A stretch of DNA of 64,000 nt from Methylocystis sp. MJC1 (GTDB lineage: Bacteria; Pseudomonadota; Alphaproteobacteria; Rhizobiales; Beijerinckiaceae), in contig NZ_CP107558.1 of the NCBI RefSeq assembly GCF_026427715.1, forward strand, positions 124,001-188,000, in the 5' to 3' direction. The position numbers and the translations under genes are program-made. The notes under the pieces were generated by a model. It had not been told where the DNA came from, made no database searches, and worked only from the letters and a program-made list of their open reading frames with translations. Every line of letters begins with the position of its first letter. Position 1 is the first letter of the stretch. This document shows positions 9,032-18,147 of the stretch, in pieces.

Positions 9032-9958
9032 TTGCGCGTGATTTTCATGGGCACGCCGGATTTCGCGACGGCGCTGCTGAAAGAGCTTTGCGCGCGCGGT
9101 CACGAGATCGTGGCCGTCTATTCCCAGCCGCCGCGCCCGGCGGGGCGGGGGATGTCGGAGAAGAAATCCAGCGTCCATCAATTCGCCGAGAGCAAAGGGC
9201 TTCTCGTGCGCACGCCGAAGAGCCTGCGTGGGGCCGAGGAGCAGGAGGCGTTCAAGGCGCTCGGCGCCGATGTGGCGGTGGTCGCGGCTTATGGCCTGCT
9301 GCTGCCGCAGCCCATTCTCGACGCGCCGAAACATGGCTGCCTGAACCTTCACGGCTCGCTGCTGCCGCGTTGGCGCGGCGCGGCGCCGATCCAGCGCGCG
9401 ATCATGGCCGGCGACAAGGAGAGCGGCGTCGAGGTGATGAAGATGGACGCCGGGCTCGACACGGGCCCTGTCGCGCTCACCGCGAAGACGCCCATCGGCC
9501 CCGATATGACGGCCGGTGAACTGCACGACAGGCTCGCCGAGCTCGGGGCGCCCTTGATGACCGATGCGCTCGATCTTCTTGCCAAGGGCGACTTGCGTTT
9601 CACGCCGCAGCTAGAGGAAGGCGCCTGCTACGCCGCCAAGATCGACAAGGCGGAGGCGCGCATCGATTGGCGCCGGCCGGCGCAGGCGCTGCATGATCAT
9701 GTGCGCGGCCTCGCGCCCTTTCCGGGGGCCTTTTTCGAGGGCGATCTCGGCCATGGCGTCGAGCGCGTGAAAGCGCTGCGCACGCAGGTGGAAGCGGGCA
9801 AAGGCGAGCCGGGGACAATTCTCGACGAGGCCGGCCTCATCGCCTGCGGCGATGGCGCGCTTCGGCTGCTGCGCGTGCAGCGCGCCGGCAAGGGCGAGAT
9901 GGCGATCGAGGAATTTCTGCGCGGCCGCAAGCTCGCGAAGGGCGCCGTGCTGGGATGA
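9032..9958 (+). CDS. fmt: Methionyl-tRNA formyltransferase
   Basis: A 308-residue enzyme that formylates initiator Met-tRNA using 10-formyl-tetrahydrofolate. It opens with the Rossmann-like strand MRVIFMGTPDFA and carries the catalytic region HGSLLPRWRGAAPIQ (Asn, His and Asp of the formyl-transfer site) and GVEVMKMDAGLDTGP. The start codon is TTG at 9032, with GAGG upstream; a later ATG (9047) would remove the first strand. It lies three bases behind def and is surely co-transcribed. Its product is the substrate that Def later deformylates. Confidence 0.96.
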   Translation: MRVIFMGTPDFATALLKELCARGHEIVAVYSQPPRPAGRGMSEKKSSVHQFAESKGLLVRTPKSLRGAEEQEAFKALGADVAVVAAYGLLLPQPILDAPKHGCLNLHGSLLPRWRGAAPIQRAIMAGDKESGVEVMKMDAGLDTGPVALTAKTPIGPDMTAGELHDRLAELGAPLMTDALDLLAKGDLRFTPQLEEGACYAAKIDKAEARIDWRRPAQALHDHVRGLAPFPGAFFEGDLGHGVERVKALRTQVEAGKGEPGTILDEAGLIACGDGALRLLRVQRAGKGEMAIEEFLRGRKLAKGAVLG

Positions 9959-10018
9959 TGCGGCGGCAGGGCCAGTTTCGCTCCCCTCGCGAACAGGGGA
10001 GTCACTCATTTCGGAACC

Positions 10019-10210
10019 GTCATGGCCGGGCTTGTCCCGGCCACCCACGCCAAGGGGCACAGCTTGCCTACGGACAGGATCGGCTCTGCGCTACAGACCT
10101 ATCCGAGCGACGTCCCGGTCGGTTGATTTTTCGAAATTGGAGTCCATCCGCCCCAGATGAGCCGTCATTGCGCGGCGTGGATGGCCGGGACGTGCCCGGC
10201 CATGACGAGG
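10019..10210. repeat. Family C repeat, inverted pair
   Basis: The left arm (ATGGCCGGGCTTGTCCCGGC) and right arm (GATGGCCGGGACGTGCCCGG) face each other with about 120 bases of unrelated sequence between. Similar pairs occur at 16711-16878 and 62861-63068. It separates fmt from truA and could form a large hairpin in the transcript. Confidence 0.8.
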
Positions 10211-10230
10211 CGGGGAGTTAGTGGTCTGAC

Positions 10231-10968
10231 ATGCCCCGCTACGCGCTCACCATCGAATATGACGGCGGACCCTTCGTCGGCTGGCAGCGGCAGGCCAATG
10301 GCATGTCCGTGCAGCAGCGGTTGGAGGAGGCTGTGTCCGCGATCAACGGCGCTCGGGCCATCATCCATGGCGCCGGGCGCACCGACGCCGGCGTGCATGC
10401 GCTGGGCCAGGTCGCCCATGTCGATCTCATGCGGGAATGGCGCGTGGATCGCCTGCGCGACGCGCTCAACGCGCACCTCAAGCCCGACCCCATTGCGGTG
10501 GTCGGCGCGCGGGCGGTGGATGAGACTTTTGAGGCGCGTTTCTCGGCCATCCGCCGCCACTACCGCTACATCATCGACAATCGCCGCGCGCCCTTGACCA
10601 TCACGCTCGGCCGCGCCTGGCATGTCAAGCGCCCGCTCGACGCCGAGGCGATGCATGACGCCGCGCAGCGGCTCGTCGGCCGCTATGATTTCACCACCTT
10701 CCGCGCCTCCGAATGCCAAGCCAATTCGCCGATCCGCACGCTCGAGCGGCTCGACGTCCGCCGCAAGGGCGATCGGATAGAGATCGTCACTTGCGCAAGG
10801 TCCTTCCTGCATAATCAGGTGCGCTCCATGGCTGGTTCGCTGGAGCATGTCGGGACCGGCAAATGGTCCGCCGACGATCTCGCCGACGCCCTCGCGGCGA
10901 AAGACCGTGCGCGGTGCGGCCAGGTTGCCCCGCCGCACGGTCTCTATCTCGTCACCGTGGATTATTGA
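10231..10968 (+). CDS. truA: tRNA pseudouridine(38-40) synthase
   Basis: A 245-residue TruA that converts uridines 38, 39 and 40 of many tRNAs to pseudouridine. The catalytic aspartate lies in the family signature [12 protein letters not shown] near residue 52. The N-terminal strand [20 protein letters not shown] and C-terminal [13 protein letters not shown] are typical. Length is normal. It follows def-fmt, as is common in Hyphomicrobiales, though a repeat pair now separates them. The last seven bases overlap the convergent small gene at 10962. Confidence 0.96.
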   Translation: MPRYALTIEYDGGPFVGWQRQANGMSVQQRLEEAVSAINGARAIIHGAGRTDAGVHALGQVAHVDLMREWRVDRLRDALNAHLKPDPIAVVGARAVDETFEARFSAIRRHYRYIIDNRRAPLTITLGRAWHVKRPLDAEAMHDAAQRLVGRYDFTTFRASECQANSPIRTLERLDVRRKGDRIEIVTCARSFLHNQVRSMAGSLEHVGTGKWSADDLADALAAKDRARCGQVAPPHGLYLVTVDY

Positions 10969-11195
10969 GTCACGGTCGCAGGCGCGTTGGTCCCGCTGGT
11001 TTCGGATTTCGCGGCGTCATCCTTTGCCGCCGCCGGCTGGTGCATTTTCTTCACCGCCGAGGTGTCGATCTTCTTGGCGGCGCTCTTGGGCGCATCGGGC
11101 GATTTCGGCTTCGCCAACGCGCCATGCATGGGAACGATGCTCGCCGACAGAACGGCGGCAAGAATGCCATTAACTCGGCTTCGATTCTGGATCAT
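10962..11195 (-). CDS. Small exported protein of unknown function
   Basis: A 77-residue protein with a signal peptide ([24 protein letters not shown]) and a short Lys/Ala/Pro/Ser-rich mature part without cysteines. The start at 11195 has a strong GAGGAG-type ribosome-binding site; the open frame upstream does not look coding. It overlaps the end of truA by seven bases on the opposite strand. Low-complexity, charged composition suggests a disordered periplasmic or surface peptide. I do not recognise a family. Confidence 0.55.
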   Translation of the reverse strand: MIQNRSRVNGILAAVLSASIVPMHGALAKPKSPDAPKSAAKKIDTSAVKKMHQPAAAKDDAAKSETSGTNAPATVTQ

Positions 11196-11361
11196 GAAAA
11201 CCCCTCTCCTCGAAAGCCCCCTTTCCGGCGAATCGCCGGCCGCCCGAGACGATAACAACTGTCTACCGTGGAGATGTTGGGCCCCGCGCTTGGCGAGGCG
11301 GAGATAATTTCAAGGCGCAAACGGCCACGATTGAGGCGGCACGCCGCATTTCCATTCAAAT

Positions 11362-11396
11362 AAAAAGGGGCCGCCGTAAGTCGACGCCCCCTTTTT
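11362..11396 (-). terminator. Rho-independent terminator after the META-domain gene
   Basis: AAAAAGGGG (62-70) pairs with CCCCTTTTT (88-96), so a hairpin is flanked by A and T tracts and could work in both directions. It lies 39 bases beyond the stop of the minus-strand gene ending at 11435. Confidence 0.85.
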
Positions 11397-11434
11397 GGTC
11401 GAGGATGCCTGCCGGGAACGACAGTGACCCGCTC

Positions 11435-11935
11435 TTACAGCGACCGTTCGAACTTCAGCACGCCGCCCTTGAAGCCCTTGAGCGTGAGCGTGTCGCCCTT
11501 CACGTCCCAATAGGGGCCGGAGAGCAGCACGCCCCAATAGTCGCGTTCGATGCCGGCCAGAGCGCCGTCGCATTGGCGTTCGTTGGTGGCGGGCATGGCG
11601 CGCGGGCCGAGGCGGTCCGGGCCGATCACGAAGACGCCGGACCAGTTCTTGCAGCCCGAAAAACCATTGGCGCGGCCGGTCGAGTCGATGTTGATCCACA
11701 TCTCCACGGGCGGCGCCTTGCCGTTGATTTCCTTCAGCGTGAAGTTGCGGTTGTGCGGGAAGGGGACGTAGCGCGGAATGCCGCCCGACTCCTTGCCGCC
11801 CTCCGCGCCGCCCTGCTGCTGCTGCTCCTGCGCCTGGCCTTCATCGGCTGGCTTGGCGCGTTTCTTGGCCTGCGCCGGAGCGGCGATCATCGCGACGCAA
11901 AGAGCGGCCGCGAGGATCGAAAATAGCTTGTTCAT
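11435..11935 (-). CDS. META/HslJ-like exported protein
   Basis: A 166-residue protein with a signal peptide (MNKLFSILAAALCVAMIAAP, cleaved near AQA), a Gln/Glu-rich linker, and a compact domain of about 110 residues. That domain has features of the META (HslJ) family: a central SGCKNWSGVFVI strand pair and MPATNERQCDGALAGIE, where META proteins carry the MxxTxxxC-like element. Two Cys could form a disulfide. The start at 11935 follows GGAGGGG. META proteins have been linked to heat or antibiotic resistance, but no reaction is known. The family call is by motif resemblance. Confidence 0.6.
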   Translation of the reverse strand: MNKLFSILAAALCVAMIAAPAQAKKRAKPADEGQAQEQQQQGGAEGGKESGGIPRYVPFPHNRNFTLKEINGKAPPVEMWINIDSTGRANGFSGCKNWSGVFVIGPDRLGPRAMPATNERQCDGALAGIERDYWGVLLSGPYWDVKGDTLTLKGFKGGVLKFERSL

Positions 11936-12138
11936 GTCAGTCCCCTCCCTGGCGCGCGCCGCTCGCATGGAGCCATGCAGGCGATACGAAATCGCGCCGA
12001 ATCAAAAAGCGAAAAGCGCGCTCTCGTCGCAAAAGCGTCGCCTTTGCGGAACGCGCTCTCAGGCGCTTGATTCGCATGCAAAAAAGCCCGAATCGCGGCA
12101 ATGCGCCGCGCGGCAAGGCTAAGGCGCGATGGCTTTTA

Positions 12139-13134
12139 TCACAACATGCTGGGCAGCACGCGGTCCGGCGGGCGGTGGCCGTCCATGAATGTCTTGATGT
12201 TGATGATGACCTTCTCGCCCATGTCGATGCGGCCCTCGATGGTCGCGGAGCCCATATGCGGCAAGAGCGTCACCTTGCCGCTCTGGGCGAGCTTGAGGAG
12301 CTTGGGCGATACGGCGGGCTCATGCTCGAAGACGTCGAGGCCGGCGCCGGCCATTTCATTGGCCTCCAGCATGCGCATCAGCGCGTTTTCGTCAACGATC
12401 TCGCCGCGCGCGGTGTTCACCAATATCGATTGCGGACGCAGATATTTCAGCCGGCGCGCCGAGAGCAGGTGATAGGTCGCTGGCGTGTGCGGGCAGTGGA
12501 TCGACACGACGTCGACCCGCGCCAGCATCTGGTCGAGCGACTCCCAATAGGTCGCCTCCAGCTGTTCCTCGATCTCCACCGGGACGCGGCGGCGGTTGTG
12601 GTAATGGATCGAGAGGCCGAAGGCCTTGGCGCGCCGCGCCAGCGCCTGACCGATGCGGCCCATGCCGACGATGCCCAGCCGCTTGCCGGTGATGCGATGG
12701 CCGAGCATCCAGGTCGGCGACCAGCCGGCCCAGGCGCCTTCCGGGATCGCCCGCGCGCCTTCGACGAGCCGCCGCGCGACCGCGAGGATCAGGGCCATGG
12801 TCATGTCGGCGGTGTCCTCGGTGAGGACGCCCGGCGTGTTGGTGACGGTGATCGAGCGCCCGAGCGCCGAGGCGACGTCGATGTTGTCGACGCCATTGCC
12901 GAAATTGGCGATGAGCTTCATCTGCTCGCCCGCCTGCGAAATGAGGCTCGAATCGATGCGGTCGGTGATCGTCGGCACCAGCACTTCCGCCGTGCGCATG
13001 GCCTCGGCCAGCTCCTCATGGGTGAGCGGCTTGTCGGTCTCGTTGAGCCGGGTGTCGAAGAGCTCGCACATGCGGGTCTCGATGACTTCGGGCAAGCGTC
13101 GCGTCACGACTACGAGCGGCTTCTTTTTCGGCAT
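12139..13134 (-). CDS. D-isomer-specific 2-hydroxyacid dehydrogenase (glyoxylate reductase-like)
   Basis: A 331-residue NAD(P)-dependent dehydrogenase. The nucleotide fold shows GIVGMGRIGQALARRA; the catalytic triad is Arg in VNTARGEIVDE, Glu in the LDVFEHEP region and His in LLPHMGSAT. Length and motifs fit the GyaR/glyoxylate reductase group common in Hyphomicrobiales. It may reduce glyoxylate or hydroxypyruvate, which matters in a serine-cycle methylotroph, but the serine-cycle hydroxypyruvate reductase is not clearly this subgroup, so substrate is open. The start MPKKKPLVVV (13134) is preferred to an upstream one, since the first 15 residues of the longer form look non-coding. Confidence 0.85.
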   Translation of the reverse strand: MPKKKPLVVVTRRLPEVIETRMCELFDTRLNETDKPLTHEELAEAMRTAEVLVPTITDRIDSSLISQAGEQMKLIANFGNGVDNIDVASALGRSITVTNTPGVLTEDTADMTMALILAVARRLVEGARAIPEGAWAGWSPTWMLGHRITGKRLGIVGMGRIGQALARRAKAFGLSIHYHNRRRVPVEIEEQLEATYWESLDQMLARVDVVSIHCPHTPATYHLLSARRLKYLRPQSILVNTARGEIVDENALMRMLEANEMAGAGLDVFEHEPAVSPKLLKLAQSGKVTLLPHMGSATIEGRIDMGEKVIINIKTFMDGHRPPDRVLPSML

Positions 13135-13348
13135 GGTTGCGCTTCGTCCCTTCGGCTCGCCCGGATGGCTGCGTGGCAAAAACTCGAAAACTTGCTAAAA
13201 GCGTCGAGACCTCGGCCCTTGCGTCGGCGCGCCGGTTTCAACCCGGTCTTAACGATGGCAGGCGACAAAACGACGATGCCGCCCGGCGCCTGCTTTTTCG
13301 TTCCTAGCAGATGGCGGGCCAAAGACAAGACGAGCGATCATCCCCATC

Positions 13349-13876
13349 ATGCGGCAGCAAAAAAGCAGGATTTCGACCGGCCTATTAGCGGCTTTCAGCT
13401 TGATTATGCTCCATTTTTCGCCTTTCGCGCGGGCGCAGGAGCCGCAGCTCGGCCCGGTGAGCAAATTGCCTATTCCCCGATATGTCAGCCTGAAATCGGA
13501 TCGCGTCAATCTGCGCGAAGGGCCGAGCAAGGAGCATCCCACCCTCTGGATTTACCAGCGCGCCGGACTGCCCGTGGAGATTACCGCCGAATTCGAGACC
13601 TGGCGCAAGATTCGCGATTCGGAAGGCACGGAAGGCTGGGTGCTGCATTCGCTGCTCTCGGGCCGCCGCACGGCGCTGATCGCGCCCTGGAAAAAGGAGC
13701 CGCAGCTGCTGCTGGCGTCAGACCATTCGACGCCGGTGGCGAAGCTCGGGCCGGGCGTGATCGGCAATCTGCGTGGCTGCGACGGCAAATGGTGCCGCAT
13801 CGCAAGCAAGGAATTTGATGGGTATATCCAGCAGGAGAATTTGTGGGGGGTGTATCCGGGGGAGAAGGTGGAGTAG
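13349..13876 (+). CDS. Exported protein with tandem bacterial SH3-like domains
   Basis: A 175-residue protein with a signal peptide (TGLLAAFSLIMLHFSPFARA, cut near AQE). Two SH3-like repeats follow: the first around SDRVNLREGPSKEHPTLW with EGWVLHSLLSG, the second around ASDHSTPVAKLGPGVIGNL with GYIQQENLWG. Such domains usually bind peptidoglycan or proteins in the periplasm. The two Cys in RGCDGKWCRI may form a disulfide. This type of small SH3 protein is widespread in Hyphomicrobiales, with no assigned role. It diverges from the 2-hydroxyacid dehydrogenase gene. Confidence 0.8.
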   Translation: MRQQKSRISTGLLAAFSLIMLHFSPFARAQEPQLGPVSKLPIPRYVSLKSDRVNLREGPSKEHPTLWIYQRAGLPVEITAEFETWRKIRDSEGTEGWVLHSLLSGRRTALIAPWKKEPQLLLASDHSTPVAKLGPGVIGNLRGCDGKWCRIASKEFDGYIQQENLWGVYPGEKVE

Positions 13877-14028
13877 CCCTCATCCGACCCCTGCTGACGC
13901 AGGGGCCACCTTCTCCCGCACGCGGGAGAAGGGAGAAACCCGAGTTTTCGATTCACAAAATTTCGACCGCGATTCCTTCTCCCGTTTACGGGAGAAGGTG
14001 GCCCCGCAAAGCGGGGTCGGATGAGGGC
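13876..14028. repeat. Family D palindromic repeat
   Basis: A large inverted repeat: GCCCTCATCCGACCCCTGCT at the left is mirrored by GGGGTCGGATGAGGGC at the right, with inner arms CCTTCTCCCG and CGGGAGAAGG on both sides. It fills the gap between the convergent SH3-protein gene and irr. Confidence 0.85.
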
Positions 14029-14034
14029 AGGGCC

Positions 14035-14499
14035 CTACCCCTCCCGCCGCAGCCGCACCACGACATCAACCCGATCGATCCGCAGCCCCTTGGGCGGCGT
14101 CGGCAGATTCGCCACCGCGACATTGGAGCCCGGAATATCGTAAAGCTCGCCGTCTTCCTCGATGAGGAAGTGGTGGTGGTCGCTCACATTGGTGTCGAAA
14201 TAGACCCGCGCGCCATCGACGGCGATCTCGCGCAGGAGGCCAGCGTCGGTGAACTGATGCAGCGTATTATAGACGGTTGCGAGCGAGACCGAGAGATTGG
14301 CGGCGACCGCCTCGTCGAAGAGGCGCTCCGCGGTCACATGGCGGTCGCAGCCTCGAAAGAGCAGCTCGCCGAGCGCGACGCGCTGCCGGGTCGGGCGCAA
14401 TCCGGCGTCGACCAGCATGGCGTGGACGGGCTTGCGGCGCTCGGAAAGGCCGGGCGATATCGGTTGGTTGGCGAAAACGTCCATTGGCGAGCGGCCCAT
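14035..14499 (-). CDS. irr: Iron response regulator Irr (Fur family)
   Basis: A 154-residue Fur-family repressor. The winged-helix part includes RPTRQRVALGELLF and VSLATVYNTLHQF; the dimerisation half has the Irr-type histidine cluster SDHHHFLIEEDGEL. Irr senses haem status and controls iron and haem genes in Hyphomicrobiales. The Cys-Pro haem regulatory motif known from Bradyrhizobium Irr is absent from the N-terminus, so haem sensing would rely on the His cluster, as in many other Irr proteins. Irr next to fabA-fabB-fabI is a conserved arrangement in this order and supports the assignment. It diverges from fabA. Confidence 0.88.
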   Translation of the reverse strand: MGRSPMDVFANQPISPGLSERRKPVHAMLVDAGLRPTRQRVALGELLFRGCDRHVTAERLFDEAVAANLSVSLATVYNTLHQFTDAGLLREIAVDGARVYFDTNVSDHHHFLIEEDGELYDIPGSNVAVANLPTPPKGLRIDRVDVVVRLRREG

Positions 14500-14758
14500 G
14501 ATTTTCTTTGACCTATACCAAAAAAACCCGGAAGCCTCAACTTCTGTCGCCCGTCTCGCATCGAGCGCCGCTGGCGCAAGCAGGCGCTTTCGGCGGGCTT
14601 CGGGCTATGTTACGGAACGCCAGCCCTAAAAAATCCGTCCCGTCGTCCTGCTGGGCTTGGGGCGGCGAAAACAAACGGGCGACGCGCGCTCGGTTCAGGA
14701 GCCGCGCAAAGGTGGGGAACAGGGCCTGTCAAAAGGCTGCAGCGGAGGCGGTGAGATC

Positions 14759-15280
14759 ATGAGCGAACGGCGCTCGTCATTTGGCTATGAGGATTTGTTG
14801 GCCTGCGGGCGCGAGGAGCTCTTCGGCCCCGGCAATGCGCAACTGCCGCTGCCGCCGATGCTGATGTTCGACCGCGTCACCGAAATTTTCGAGACGGGCG
14901 GCGAGCTCGGCAACGGCTATATGCGCGCCGAGCTCGACGTCAAGCCGAGCCTCTGGTTCTTCGATTGCCACTTCAAGGGCAATCCGGTCATGCCCGGCTG
15001 CCTGGGCCTCGACGCGCTGTGGCAGATGGTCGGCTTCTATCTCGCCTGGCTCGGCAATCCCGGCCGCGGCATGGCGCTCGGCGTCGGCGAGGTGAAGTTC
15101 TCCGGCCAGGTGCGCCCGACCGTGAAGACCGTCACTTACGGCATCGACCTCAAGCGCGTACGCACGGGCAAGCTCGTGCTCGGCATGGCGGACGGCTGGG
15201 TGGCGGCGGACGGCCAGCGCATCTATGAGGCGAAGGACCTCAAGGTTGGCCTCGCAAACGCCCCGGCGCCGGCGGCGTGA
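14759..15280 (+). CDS. fabA: 3-hydroxydecanoyl-ACP dehydratase/isomerase
   Basis: A 173-residue FabA, the branch-point enzyme that introduces the cis double bond in unsaturated fatty-acid synthesis. The active-site histidine is in [19 protein letters not shown], whose second part carries the catalytic Asp. The start at 14759 has GGAGG upstream; the longer open frame begins in non-coding sequence. It leads the fabA-fabB pair, with a repeat between them, and diverges from irr. FabB extends the cis product. Confidence 0.96.
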   Translation: MSERRSSFGYEDLLACGREELFGPGNAQLPLPPMLMFDRVTEIFETGGELGNGYMRAELDVKPSLWFFDCHFKGNPVMPGCLGLDALWQMVGFYLAWLGNPGRGMALGVGEVKFSGQVRPTVKTVTYGIDLKRVRTGKLVLGMADGWVAADGQRIYEAKDLKVGLANAPAPAA

Positions 15281-15292
15281 GTTGATGCGGCA

Positions 15293-15400
15293 CATCCTTC
15301 GAGACGCCCGCTTGGCGGGCTCCTCGGGATGAGGTTGTCGTTGCGAGAGAGTGGACGGCCCCAGCCGTTTTCCTCACCCTGAGGAGGCCGTCGTCTCGAC
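15293..15400. repeat. Family E palindromic repeat, copy 1
   Basis: ATCCTTCGAGACGCCCGCTT with CTCCTCGGGATGAGG at the left faces CCTCACCCTGAGGAGG with GTCGTCTCGAC at the right. A related copy is at 46572-46685. It lies between fabA and fabB. Confidence 0.8.
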
Positions 15401-15461
15401 GGGCGAGGAAAACCGGCCAGAAGCTATAGGAAACGGCGTCAAGCCGCGCAGGGAGAGAGAA

Positions 15462-16685
15462 ATGAGACGAGTCGTCGTCACCGGCATGGGCATCGTATCG
15501 TCGATCGGCAATACGACGCAGGAAGTGGTCGCCTCTCTGCGCGAGGCGCGCTCCGGCATCGTTCGCGCCGAAAAATACGCGGAGCTGGGCTTCCGTTGTC
15601 AGGTCTATGGCCTGCCGACGCTCGATCCCTCGACGATTGTCGATCGCCGCGCCATGCGCTTCCACGCCACGGGCACCGCCTGGAACCACGTCGCCATGGA
15701 TCAGGCGATCCTCGACTCCGGGCTCACCGAGGCGGATATCTCCAATGAGCGCACCGGCATCATCATGGGCTCAGGCGGCCCTTCGACCCGCACCGTCGTG
15801 GAGGCCGCGGACATCACCCGCACCAAAGGCCCCAAGCGCGTCGGCCCCTTCGCCGTGCCGAAATGCATGTCCTCGACGGCCTCCGCCACGCTTGCCACAT
15901 GGTTTAAGATCAAGGGCGTGAACTATTCGATCTCCTCGGCCTGCGCGACCTCGAACCATTGCATCGGCAACGCCTATGAGATGATCCAATATGGCAAACA
16001 GGATGTGATGTTCGCCGGCGGCTGCGAGGAATTGGAGTGGGAGCTCTCCGTCCTCTTCGACGCCATGGGCGCCATGTCTTCCGCCTATAACGACCGCCCG
16101 GCGACCGCCTCGCGCGCCTATGACAAGAACCGCGACGGTTTCGTGATCGCCGGCGGCGCTGGCGTGCTGGTGCTGGAGGAATATGAGCGCGCCAAGGCGC
16201 GCGGCGCCAAGATCTACGCCGAGATCGCCGGCTATGGCGCAACCTCCGACGGCCACGACATGGTGGCCCCCTCGGGCGAAGGCGCGGTGCGCTGCATGAA
16301 ACAAGCGCTCGCGACCGTTAAGTGCCCAATCGACTACATCAATCCGCACGCCACCGCGACGCCGGTCGGCGACGCCAAGGAGATCGAGGCGCTGCGCGAA
16401 GTCTTCGGCCGCGAGGACAAATGCCCGCCGATCGCCGCCACCAAGTCGCTCACCGGCCATTCGCTCGGCGCGACCGGCGTGCAGGAGTCGATCTATTCGC
16501 TGCTGATGATGCAGAACGGCTTTATCTGCGAGAGCGCCAATATCGAGGAGCTCGATCCCGAATTCGCCGATATGCCGATCGTGCGCCAGCGTCGCGACAA
16601 TGTGAAGCTCGGCGCGGTTCTGTCGAACTCCTTCGGCTTCGGCGGCACCAACGCCACGTTGGTTTTCAAGCATCCCGATGCGTGA
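15462..16685 (+). CDS. fabB: 3-oxoacyl-ACP synthase I
   Basis: A 407-residue condensing enzyme of the FabB type, which elongates cis-unsaturated acyl-ACPs. The Cys-His-His triad is complete: nucleophile Cys in [13 protein letters not shown], His in [11 protein letters not shown] and His in [12 protein letters not shown]. The C-terminal [11 protein letters not shown] is typical. The start [14 protein letters not shown] has GGGAGAGAGA upstream. Its place after fabA marks it as FabB rather than FabF. Length is normal. Confidence 0.95.
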   Translation: MRRVVVTGMGIVSSIGNTTQEVVASLREARSGIVRAEKYAELGFRCQVYGLPTLDPSTIVDRRAMRFHATGTAWNHVAMDQAILDSGLTEADISNERTGIIMGSGGPSTRTVVEAADITRTKGPKRVGPFAVPKCMSSTASATLATWFKIKGVNYSISSACATSNHCIGNAYEMIQYGKQDVMFAGGCEELEWELSVLFDAMGAMSSAYNDRPATASRAYDKNRDGFVIAGGAGVLVLEEYERAKARGAKIYAEIAGYGATSDGHDMVAPSGEGAVRCMKQALATVKCPIDYINPHATATPVGDAKEIEALREVFGREDKCPPIAATKSLTGHSLGATGVQESIYSLLMMQNGFICESANIEELDPEFADMPIVRQRRDNVKLGAVLSNSFGFGGTNATLVFKHPDA

Positions 16686-16710
16686 GGCGCTTAGCGCCGA
16701 CTCGCACCCT

Positions 16711-16878
16711 CGTCATGGCCGGGCTCGTCCCGGCCATCCACGCGCGCAATGACATCCAATCGTGACGAACAGCCTGAATAGAATTTCGACCGGAGCGGTC
16801 TTTGGCGAAAACCTCGTTCCGTCCCCGAGTGAGCCGCGCCCCTTGGCGTGGATGGCCGGGACAAGCCCGGCCATGACG
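16711..16878. repeat. Family C repeat, inverted pair
   Basis: ATGGCCGGGCTCGTCCCGGC at the left faces GATGGCCGGGACAAGCCCGG at the right, with about 100 bases of unrelated sequence between. The right arm includes the likely start codon of the next small gene. Confidence 0.8.
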
Positions 16879-17238
16879 GCGATGTTCGGACGTTGCAGCA
16901 TCGCGCTCGCCGCCGCCCTCTTCCCGTCGGGCGCGAGCGCTTTCGAAGGGCGCTATGTCGCGGGCTCGAATTCCTATTCGCAGGACATCGAGATCAAGAA
17001 GAGCAGCGACGACAGCTATAATGTCCGGGCCAGCGTGGCGTCGCAGGCTTGCACGGGTGATTTCGACGGCGCCGGTCCGGTTGCGGGCGACGTTCTCCGG
17101 GCGACCGCCGTCATGGAAACAGACAAATGCACGCTGGTCCTCCGCCGCACCAAGAAGGGCGTCAGCGTCGAGGAAGAAAACTGCCTACCATTTCACGGCG
17201 TGGCTTGTGATTTTACCGGCGAGTACCGCAAGCGCTAG
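16873..17238 (+). CDS. Small exported protein of unknown function between fabB and fabI
   Basis: A 121-residue product with a signal peptide (FGRCSIALAAALFPSGASA) and a mature part of about 95 residues holding four Cys, rich in short strands (RYVAGSNSYSQDIEIKKS, GDVLRATAVMETDKCTLVL). It looks like a small periplasmic beta domain. The proposed ATG lies in the right arm of the family C repeat; ATG 16882 is an alternative. I do not recognise the family. Its place between fabB and fabI is likely chance. Confidence 0.55.
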   Translation: MTAMFGRCSIALAAALFPSGASAFEGRYVAGSNSYSQDIEIKKSSDDSYNVRASVASQACTGDFDGAGPVAGDVLRATAVMETDKCTLVLRRTKKGVSVEEENCLPFHGVACDFTGEYRKR

Positions 17239-17319
17239 CGCGCTTCCACGGTTGAGCGATAAGACATCGCCAGTTCGAAAAGCTGGGCCTTTAGGCCTTT
17301 CGAGTAGAGAAAGAGTGAG

Positions 17320-18129
17320 ATGACGGTTTCTACCGGTTTGATGCAAGGTAAGCGCGGGCTCGTGATGGGCGTCGCGAACGACCATTCGATTGCTTACGGC
17401 ATTGCCCGCGTGCTGGCGCGCCATGGCGCCCAGCTCGCCTTCACCTATCAGGGCGAGGCGCTCGGCAAGCGCGTGAAGCCGCTCGCCGAGGAGCTGGGCT
17501 CCAATCTCGTCCTGCCTTGCGACGTCGAGGATACCGAGACCGTCGACGCGGTCTTCGCGCGGCTGGAGCAGGAATGGGGCGAGATGGACTTTCTCGTCCA
17601 CTCCATCGCCTATTCCGACAAGAGCGAGCTGAAGGGCCTTTACGCCGACACCTCGCGCGAGAATTTCATCCGCACCATGGTGATCTCCTGCTTCTCCTTC
17701 ACGGAAGCGGCGAAGCGCGCGGCCCGTTTGATGAAGAACGGCGGCTCGATGGTGACGGTGAGCTTCGGCGGCGGCACCCATGTCATGCCGAACTACAATG
17801 TGATGGGCGTCGCCAAGGCCGCGCTCGACTCCTCCGTGCGCTATCTCGCCGCCGACTACGGCGATCGCGGCATCCGTGTGAACGCGCTGTCGCCCGGGCC
17901 GGTGCGCACCATGGCAGGGGCCGGCATCACCGGCGCGCGCGCCATGGGCGCCTTCCAGAAGCAGCATTGCCCCCTGCGGCGAATGATCACGCTCGATGAA
18001 ATCGGCGGCTCGGCGCTTTATTTCCTATCCGAGCTCTCGGGCGGCGTGACCGGCGAAATCCATCTCGTCGACGCTGGCTACAACATCATGCTGCAGCCGC
18101 GCCCGGAGGATTTGAACGGCGGCGAGTAA
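17320..18129 (+). CDS. fabI: Enoyl-ACP reductase (NADH), FabI type
   Basis: A 269-residue reductase for the last step of fatty-acid elongation. Cofactor motif GVANDHSIAYGIA and the catalytic Tyr-x6-Lys in PNYNVMGVAKAAL are present. In Escherichia coli FabI a further active-site Tyr (Tyr146) precedes this; here the aligned residue is Phe (TVSFGGGTHVMPNYN). Rhizobial genomes often have FabI paralogues, so this may be one with shifted specificity. It completes irr-fabA-fabB-fabI. The cytochrome gene follows 18 bases after the stop. Confidence 0.93.
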   Translation: MTVSTGLMQGKRGLVMGVANDHSIAYGIARVLARHGAQLAFTYQGEALGKRVKPLAEELGSNLVLPCDVEDTETVDAVFARLEQEWGEMDFLVHSIAYSDKSELKGLYADTSRENFIRTMVISCFSFTEAAKRAARLMKNGGSMVTVSFGGGTHVMPNYNVMGVAKAALDSSVRYLAADYGDRGIRVNALSPGPVRTMAGAGITGARAMGAFQKQHCPLRRMITLDEIGGSALYFLSELSGGVTGEIHLVDAGYNIMLQPRPEDLNGGE

Positions 18130-18147
18130 TTTTTGAGGGAGAGGAAA

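Noticed and set aside
12139..13134. Serine-cycle hydroxypyruvate reductase
   Set aside because: The protein fits the broad glyoxylate reductase group; no other serine-cycle gene is near, so the narrower name is not supported.
12067..13818. A 583-codon open plus-strand frame over the 2-hydroxyacid dehydrogenase gene
   Set aside because: It is antisense to a gene with clear catalytic motifs, its translation is Arg/Ala/His-rich without any domain, and high GC makes long antisense frames common.
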